This document shows positions 21,673 to 26,013 of a stretch of DNA of 26,013 nt, in pieces; positions within the stretch are counted from its first letter, which is position 1, and every line of letters begins with the position of its first letter. This DNA is from Clostridiales bacterium (GTDB lineage Bacteria; Bacillota; Clostridia; Oscillospirales; Oscillospiraceae): positions 1 to 26,013 of the forward strand of contig JAHZGF010000072.1 in assembly GCA_019420945.1 (NCBI GenBank). Direction: 5' to 3'. Position numbers and translations under genes: made by a program. The notes under the pieces were generated by a model. The model worked only from the letters and a program-made list of their open reading frames with translations, did not search any database and was not told the DNA's origin.

Positions 21673-22719
21673 TTGTTTACATTGGATGAGCAAGTGTTTT
21701 TGGAGCGGTTCCGGGCCCTGCTGGCCATTGACAGCACCACCGGCCATTGCCGGGCCATCGAGGACTATCTGGCCCGGGAGATTGAGAAGCTGGGTTTTGG
21801 GGTGATCCGGCCCCACAAGGGGGGCGTCATCGCCGACCTGGGCGGGAAGGGGGATACCCTCTGTCTTACCGCCCATGTGGACGACATCGGCCTGATGGTG
21901 CGCCGGATCAATGCCGACGGCACCCTGAACGTCTGCCCGGTGGGGGGACTGCACCCCTTTTACGCAGTGATGGAGAACGTCCGGGTCCACACCCGGGACG
22001 GAAAGGAGTACACCGGGTCCATCTGCCGCACCCCCAACTCCATCCACGTCACCGAGGAGGAGCTGCGGCAGGAGCTGCCCGACTGGCGCAAAAATGTCTG
22101 CGTGGTGCTGGATGAGGATGTCCGCACCCCGGAGGATGTACGTCGCCTGGGCATTGAGACCGGAGATATGATCGCCCTGGAACCCCGGCTGGTGTGCTCC
22201 AACGGCTATTTGAAATCCCGGTTTGTGGACGACAAGGCCTGCGCCGCCCTGCTGCTGTGCGCCATGGAGGCAATCCAGGCCGGACAGCTCACCCTGCCCC
22301 GGCATGTGCTGGCCTATTTCTCCAGCTATGAGGAGATCGGCCACGGCACTGTCTGGCTGCCGGAGGGAGTCCGGGACATTCTGGCCCTGGACATCGCCCC
22401 CACCGGCCCGGATCAGAACTCCCATGAGCGGAAGGTGTCCATTTTCGCCAAGGACTCCCGGTTCCCCTACCATTGGGAGATGACCAACGAACTCCGCTCC
22501 GCCGCCCTGGAGGCTGGGGTGGATTTTGTGATGGATGTGTTCACGCCTCATTACGGCTCCGACGGGGACGGTTCCGTTCAGGCGGGCCACGATGTGCGCC
22601 ATGCCGCCATTGGTCCCGGCACCGCCAACAGCCACGGCTATGAGCGCACGCATCTGCAGGGGATTCAGAACACTTATGGCCTTTTGATGGCTTATTTATT
22701 TCGGAATGCAGAAAATTAA
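21673..22719 (+). CDS. M42-family metallopeptidase (aminopeptidase)
   Basis: The 348-residue product has the M42 metal-site pattern: His68 and Asp70 in AHVDDIG, Asp186/187 in KSRFVDDKACA, the catalytic and bridging Glu220-Glu221 in SYEEIGHG, Asp240 in ALDIAP and His321 in SHGYERTH. M42 enzymes are cytoplasmic dinuclear-metal aminopeptidases that finish peptide breakdown, often as large dodecamers; some are annotated as glutamyl aminopeptidase or endoglucanase-like. The start is TTG at 21673, with AAAGGAG 9 nt upstream and no suitable in-frame ATG. It is a single gene and not part of the peptide-transporter operon. Confidence 0.92.
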   Translation: MFTLDEQVFLERFRALLAIDSTTGHCRAIEDYLAREIEKLGFGVIRPHKGGVIADLGGKGDTLCLTAHVDDIGLMVRRINADGTLNVCPVGGLHPFYAVMENVRVHTRDGKEYTGSICRTPNSIHVTEEELRQELPDWRKNVCVVLDEDVRTPEDVRRLGIETGDMIALEPRLVCSNGYLKSRFVDDKACAALLLCAMEAIQAGQLTLPRHVLAYFSSYEEIGHGTVWLPEGVRDILALDIAPTGPDQNSHERKVSIFAKDSRFPYHWEMTNELRSAALEAGVDFVMDVFTPHYGSDGDGSVQAGHDVRHAAIGPGTANSHGYERTHLQGIQNTYGLLMAYLFRNAEN

Positions 22720-22750
22720 GGAATATTAACTAATGTTTCCATAAAGTTTA

Positions 22751-22779
22751 TTGTTTTTCCCGACAAGTTGTGCTACACT
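22751..22779 (+). promoter_or_regulatory. Promoter of the P-type ATPase gene
   Basis: TTGTTT (22751-22756) and TACACT (22774-22779) are separated by 17 bp, and TGC in front of the -10 box makes it extended. The start codon is 40 bp downstream. Confidence 0.65.
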
Positions 22780-22818
22780 GCTCACCAAAGACAACATAAT
22801 TTGAGGAAGTGATTTTCG

Positions 22819-25302
22819 TTGTCATCATCAGGGAAACGAACCACGGGACGGAGGCGAAAAAAGAAGACCTCCGCTCCCCAGGAGCCGGTCCGGCGCAAGA
22901 AGCTGCCGGTGGTGGAGGCTGACCCGGAGATCGGCCTTACCGAAGAGCAGGTGCGAACCCGAATCAAAGCCGGGTATCAGAACACCGAAGTGGAGTCCAA
23001 CTCCAAATCCATGAAGGAGATCATTATCTCCAATGTGTTCACCTACTTCAACCTGATCTTTTTCATCCTGGCTGCCGCCATCATCGCGGTGGGCTCCTGG
23101 TACAACCTGACCTTTATGGGGGTTGTCATCGCCAATATTGTGATCGGTATTGTGCAGGAGTGGCGCAGCAAAAAGAAGCTGGACACCCTGAACCTGCTGG
23201 CCAACCCCAAGGCCAATGTGGTCCGGGACGGCATACTGCGCACCATCTCCGTCCACGACGCGGTGCGGGACGATATCGCCGTGCTGGCCGCCGGGGATCA
23301 GGTCTACGCCGACGCGGTGGTGGTGGAAGGGGAGTGCCTGGTCAACGAGTCGCTGCTGACCGGCGAGGCCGACGAGCTGCGTAAGCAGCCCGGCGACCAC
23401 CTGCTGTCAGGATCCTTCCTGGTGTCCGGCCAGTGCTCTGCCCGGCTGACCGCCGTGGGCCGGGACTCCTATATGTCCAAGCTCACCCTCCAGGCCAAGC
23501 AGCAGAAGCAGCAGCCCCAGTCCGAGATGATGCGGTCCCTGAGCCGTCTGGTCATGGTTATCGGCATTATCATCATCCCCCTGGGCATTCTGATGGCCAT
23601 TAAAGAGATCCACATTCTGAAAAACAGCATTCCCGACGGCGTGGTGTCTACGGTGGCCTCCCTGGTGGGCATGATCCCCGAGGGCCTTTATCTGCTGACC
23701 TCCCTGGCTCTGCTGGCCGGTGTGCTCCGACTGGCCCAGCGCAAGACTCTGGTCCATGAGATGGGCTGTATCGAGACTCTGGCCAGAGTGGATACCCTCT
23801 GCGTGGACAAGACCGGCACCATCACCGAGGCTAAGATGATCGTCAAGGACCTGGTGGTGCTGGACGAAGAGGTGGCCAGCGAAGAAGAACTGCGGAGCAT
23901 CATGGCGGACTATGTCTACGCCATGCAGAACGATAACGAGACCATGGCCGCCCTGAAACGCTATTTTGACGGCAAAGTGAGCCGCAAGGCTGCCAAGGCC
24001 ATGCCCTTCACTTCCTCCCGCAAGTTCGGCGGAGTGGCCTTCCAGAAGGGGGGCACCTACCTGCTGGGTGCCCCGGAGAATATTCTGGGGGACCGGTACG
24101 ACGAGTATCAGGATGTCATCGAGGAGTACTCCAAGCTGGGCTGTCGGGTGCTGCTGCTGGTGGGCTACGAGGGCGAGCTGGAGGATGGTCCGGTGCTGGG
24201 AGAAGTGACCCCCCTGGGGCTTATCCTGCTCACCAACAAAATCCGGCCTGAGGCCCCGGAAACCTTCCGCTACTTCCGGGAACAGGGAGTCACCGTCAAG
24301 GTGATCTCCGGTGACAACCCGGTCACCGTCTCCGAGGTGGCCACCCGGGCAGAGATCCCCAACGCCGACCAGTATGTGGACGCCCGTACCCTGCTCACCG
24401 ACAAGGATGTGGAGGAGGCGGCGGAGCGCTACACCGTCTTTGGCCGGGTGACCCCGGAACAAAAGCGCAAGCTGGTCCGGGCCATGCACCGGGCGGGCCA
24501 CACCGTGGCCATGACCGGCGACGGTGTCAACGACGTACTGGCTCTGAAAGAAGCCGACTGCTCGGTGGCTATGGCCTCCGGTAGCCAGGTGGCATGCCAG
24601 GTCAGCCATATCGTGCTGTTGGAGTCGGATTTCTCCGCCATGCCCTCGGTGGTGGCGGAGGGGCGCCGGGTTATCAACAATATTGAGCGCTCCGCCTCCC
24701 TGTACCTGGTGAAGAACATCTTCTCCCTGTGCCTGGCCATTATCTCCCTGATCTTTACCTTCACCTACCCCTTCTCGGCGGCCCAGATGTCTCTGGTCTC
24801 CGCCATTACCATCGGCCTGCCCTCCTTCGTCATGGCCATGGAGCCCAACAACAGCCTGATTCACGGCAAATTCCTCTCCAACGTGGTCTATCGGGCTCTG
24901 CCCTCGGCCCTCAGCGATTTGGTGCTGAGTATCGGTGTGGTACTGTTCTGTATTGTGTTCCACATTGAGGAGAGCGAGATGAGCACCATCTGTACCATCG
25001 TGGTGGGAGTGGTTGGCCTGCTGATGGTGTACCGTACCTGCAAGCCCTTCAACTACCTGCGGAAGCTGCTGATGGCCACCTGTGTGGTGTCCTTCCTGTT
25101 CTGTATTGTGGTGCTGCGGCCCATCTTCACCCTGAATCTGAACCTGAGCACCGGAGGCTGGCTGGTGCTGGCGGTGTTTGTGTTGCTGGCCTTTGAGGTA
25201 TCTCTGTCCGCCAATGTGATTGTGGACGTGGCCAACAAGGCGGTGCGCTGGATTCAGCGCCGCAGCCGGAAGCTGTTGGACACTGAACGCTTCAACAACT
25301 GA
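22819..25302 (+). CDS. P-type cation-transporting ATPase (CtpE-like)
   Basis: The 827-residue product has all core P-type motifs. These are the actuator loop LTGEADE, the membrane motif MIPEGLYLLTS, phosphorylation Asp330 in CVDKTGTIT, a nucleotide-binding KGGTYLLGAPE segment and the hinge MTGDGVNDVLALKEADCSVAM. About ten membrane helices are expected. The PEGL membrane motif and the GDGVNDVLALK wording fit the CtpE group, whose mycobacterial member is implicated in Ca2+ uptake; the ion here is not certain. The N-terminus is very basic (RRRKKK, RRKK). The start is TTG at 22819 with GAGGAAG 9 nt upstream. It is a single-gene unit closed by a strong hairpin. Confidence 0.92.
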   Translation: MSSSGKRTTGRRRKKKTSAPQEPVRRKKLPVVEADPEIGLTEEQVRTRIKAGYQNTEVESNSKSMKEIIISNVFTYFNLIFFILAAAIIAVGSWYNLTFMGVVIANIVIGIVQEWRSKKKLDTLNLLANPKANVVRDGILRTISVHDAVRDDIAVLAAGDQVYADAVVVEGECLVNESLLTGEADELRKQPGDHLLSGSFLVSGQCSARLTAVGRDSYMSKLTLQAKQQKQQPQSEMMRSLSRLVMVIGIIIIPLGILMAIKEIHILKNSIPDGVVSTVASLVGMIPEGLYLLTSLALLAGVLRLAQRKTLVHEMGCIETLARVDTLCVDKTGTITEAKMIVKDLVVLDEEVASEEELRSIMADYVYAMQNDNETMAALKRYFDGKVSRKAAKAMPFTSSRKFGGVAFQKGGTYLLGAPENILGDRYDEYQDVIEEYSKLGCRVLLLVGYEGELEDGPVLGEVTPLGLILLTNKIRPEAPETFRYFREQGVTVKVISGDNPVTVSEVATRAEIPNADQYVDARTLLTDKDVEEAAERYTVFGRVTPEQKRKLVRAMHRAGHTVAMTGDGVNDVLALKEADCSVAMASGSQVACQVSHIVLLESDFSAMPSVVAEGRRVINNIERSASLYLVKNIFSLCLAIISLIFTFTYPFSAAQMSLVSAITIGLPSFVMAMEPNNSLIHGKFLSNVVYRALPSALSDLVLSIGVVLFCIVFHIEESEMSTICTIVVGVVGLLMVYRTCKPFNYLRKLLMATCVVSFLFCIVVLRPIFTLNLNLSTGGWLVLAVFVLLAFEVSLSANVIVDVANKAVRWIQRRSRKLLDTERFNN

Positions 25303-25329
25303 GGGCTGATGCCAGGTGGTTCCCCATAT

Positions 25330-25347
25330 CCAACGTCTCTGCGTTGG
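25330..25347. repeat. Small hairpin after the P-type ATPase gene
   Basis: CCAACG-N6-CGTTGG is a perfect 6-bp inverted repeat 27 bp after the stop codon, without a T tract. It precedes the larger terminator. Confidence 0.4.
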
Positions 25348-25365
25348 GTGAATACCCCGAACTAA

Positions 25366-25406
25366 AACAGGCTGGACACGATCAGATGAATCGTGTCCAG
25401 CCTGTT
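25366..25406. terminator. Terminator between the convergent ATPase and GNAT genes
   Basis: A perfect 17-bp stem (25366-25382 with 25390-25406) with a 7-nt loop has TTATTTGTT on the plus side and TTTTAGTT on the minus side, so it can serve both genes. Confidence 0.88.
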
Positions 25407-25415
25407 ATTTGTTCC

Positions 25416-25856
25416 TCACGGCTTGCTCATTTCCAGCTCGTAGAGACCGCCGGAGTGGCGCAGAATGTTGCCGGTGGGCCGGAAGCCATTGCGCTCATAG
25501 AGCTGCCTGGCCCCCTGGTTGGTGCTGAGAATCCACAGCCTGGGGGCGCCTGCGCATTGCCCCAGGGCAAAGGTCAGCAATTGCGTTCCGTATCCTTTGT
25601 TCTGTTCATGAGGCAGAACATAGAGATTTTCAATGAGGTCCCCCTGGACTGAGACAATGCCCACAGGTTTTTCATCGATCAGCATATAAAGCTGAGCCCC
25701 TTTTGCCATCGCTGCTTCCAGATATTCCTTTTGGCGCTCCGGTGTATGGAGGGCGAGAAACTCCGGGGAACAGATTTCTCTGTGGGAGTCCTTCCAGCTC
25801 TCGGAATGAATAGCGGCGGCAGCCATCAGCTCCGCTTGCGTGACGGGTTGAATCAT
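25416..25856 (-). CDS. GNAT-family N-acetyltransferase
   Basis: The 146-residue product has the GNAT fold, with acetyl-CoA-binding motif A as LYVLPHEQNKGYGTQLL (the QNKGYG loop grips the CoA pyrophosphate) and a C-terminal ARQLYERNGFRPTG typical of motif B. These enzymes transfer an acetyl group to an amine on a small molecule or protein N-terminus. The substrate cannot be told. I chose the ATG at 25856, where the family's N-terminal IQPVTQAE begins and a GGAAAGG site lies upstream; a longer frame to 25931 adds unsupported residues. Confidence 0.9.
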   Translation of the reverse strand: MIQPVTQAELMAAAAIHSESWKDSHREICSPEFLALHTPERQKEYLEAAMAKGAQLYMLIDEKPVGIVSVQGDLIENLYVLPHEQNKGYGTQLLTFALGQCAGAPRLWILSTNQGARQLYERNGFRPTGNILRHSGGLYELEMSKP

Positions 25857-25920
25857 AGTTGTGACCTTTCCAATATGTCGTGTGTATCCGGATGGCGCGA
25901 GATGCGTCGATCCCGGGAAA

Positions 25921-25952
25921 AGGGCTTCCACCGCCGGTGCGGTGGAAGCCCT
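25921..25952. terminator. Strong hairpin upstream of the GNAT gene
   Basis: A perfect 14-bp stem (25921-25934 with 25939-25952) with a CGGT loop is followed on the minus strand by TTTTCCC. It probably terminates a minus-strand gene that lies beyond the right end of the window. Confidence 0.6.
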
Positions 25953-25978
25953 TCTTGGTTTGGTGGTACCAAAGACAA

Positions 25979-25997
25979 CCCCCGGCTATGCCGGGGG
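25979..25997. repeat. 3-nt-loop hairpin, IS200/IS605-end-like
   Basis: CCCCCGGC-TAT-GCCGGGGG is a perfect 8-bp stem with a 3-nt loop. The architecture and GGC/GCC core are the same as in the hairpin at 28-46. It may be an element end or remnant; no transposase is visible. Confidence 0.4.
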
Positions 25998-26013
25998 ACA
26001 AAAAATAGCTTAT

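Noticed and set aside
23407..24963. Open frame of 518 codons antisense to the P-type ATPase.
   Set aside because: It is Gly/His/Gln-rich shadow translation of a gene with all P-type motifs.
1..26013. CRISPR arrays, tRNA and rRNA genes, and phage or transposase genes.
   Set aside because: No regularly spaced repeats, tRNA-like folds with T-loop sequence, rRNA segments or recombinase motifs were seen in the parts I read.

Overview
The window reads like the chromosome of a GC-rich anaerobic Firmicute, most likely a gut Clostridium-cluster IV organism (Oscillospiraceae-like). This is an inference from gene families and style: ferredoxin-flavoprotein fusions, a GHKL/LytTR two-component pair, a YolD plus Y-family polymerase pair behind a Firmicutes-type LexA box, strong GGAGG ribosome sites and TTG/GTG starts. 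No rRNA, tRNA, CRISPR array or transposase gene was recognised. Both window ends carry short 3-nt-loop hairpins that resemble the ends of IS200/IS605-type elements.

Region 1 (about 190-12692) is the most interesting part. A minus-strand operon encodes a ferredoxin-flavoprotein (FAD_binding_2 family) followed, with ATGA overlap, by a GltD-like NAD(P)H:FAD:Fe-S oxidoreductase. Diverging from it is an HxlR-family regulator closed by a strong terminator. Next comes an 8.1-kb plus-strand operon: lipoprotein solute-binding protein, two Dpp/Opp permeases, two Dpp/Opp ATPases, an orphan membrane-anchored 5'-nucleotidase C-terminal domain, and a second ferredoxin-flavoprotein paralogous to the first. 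It ends at a perfect 19-bp terminator. An 18/19-identical element overlaps the -35 box of both the minus operon and the transporter operon, oriented with transcription in each case. The two operons therefore look like one regulon. My reading is a substrate-inducible 'import and reduce' system: the ABC transporter brings in a small molecule, the GltD-like protein draws electrons from NAD(P)H, and the two flavoproteins reduce the substrate or its products. The substrate is unknown.

Region 2 (12693-18995) holds a small membrane-anchored protein of unknown function, a convergent GHKL histidine kinase/LytTR regulator pair without a visible peptide-signal gene, a possible structured leader or small RNA, a TetR regulator, a short-chain flavodoxin resembling BilS-type proteins, an S41-family peptidase and a small helical protein.

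Region 3 (18996-26013) holds an SOS-type polY-yolD operon, a Sel1-repeat protein, an M42 metallopeptidase, a CtpE-like P-type cation ATPase and a GNAT acetyltransferase. These look like ordinary single-gene units, most with a recognisable promoter or terminator.
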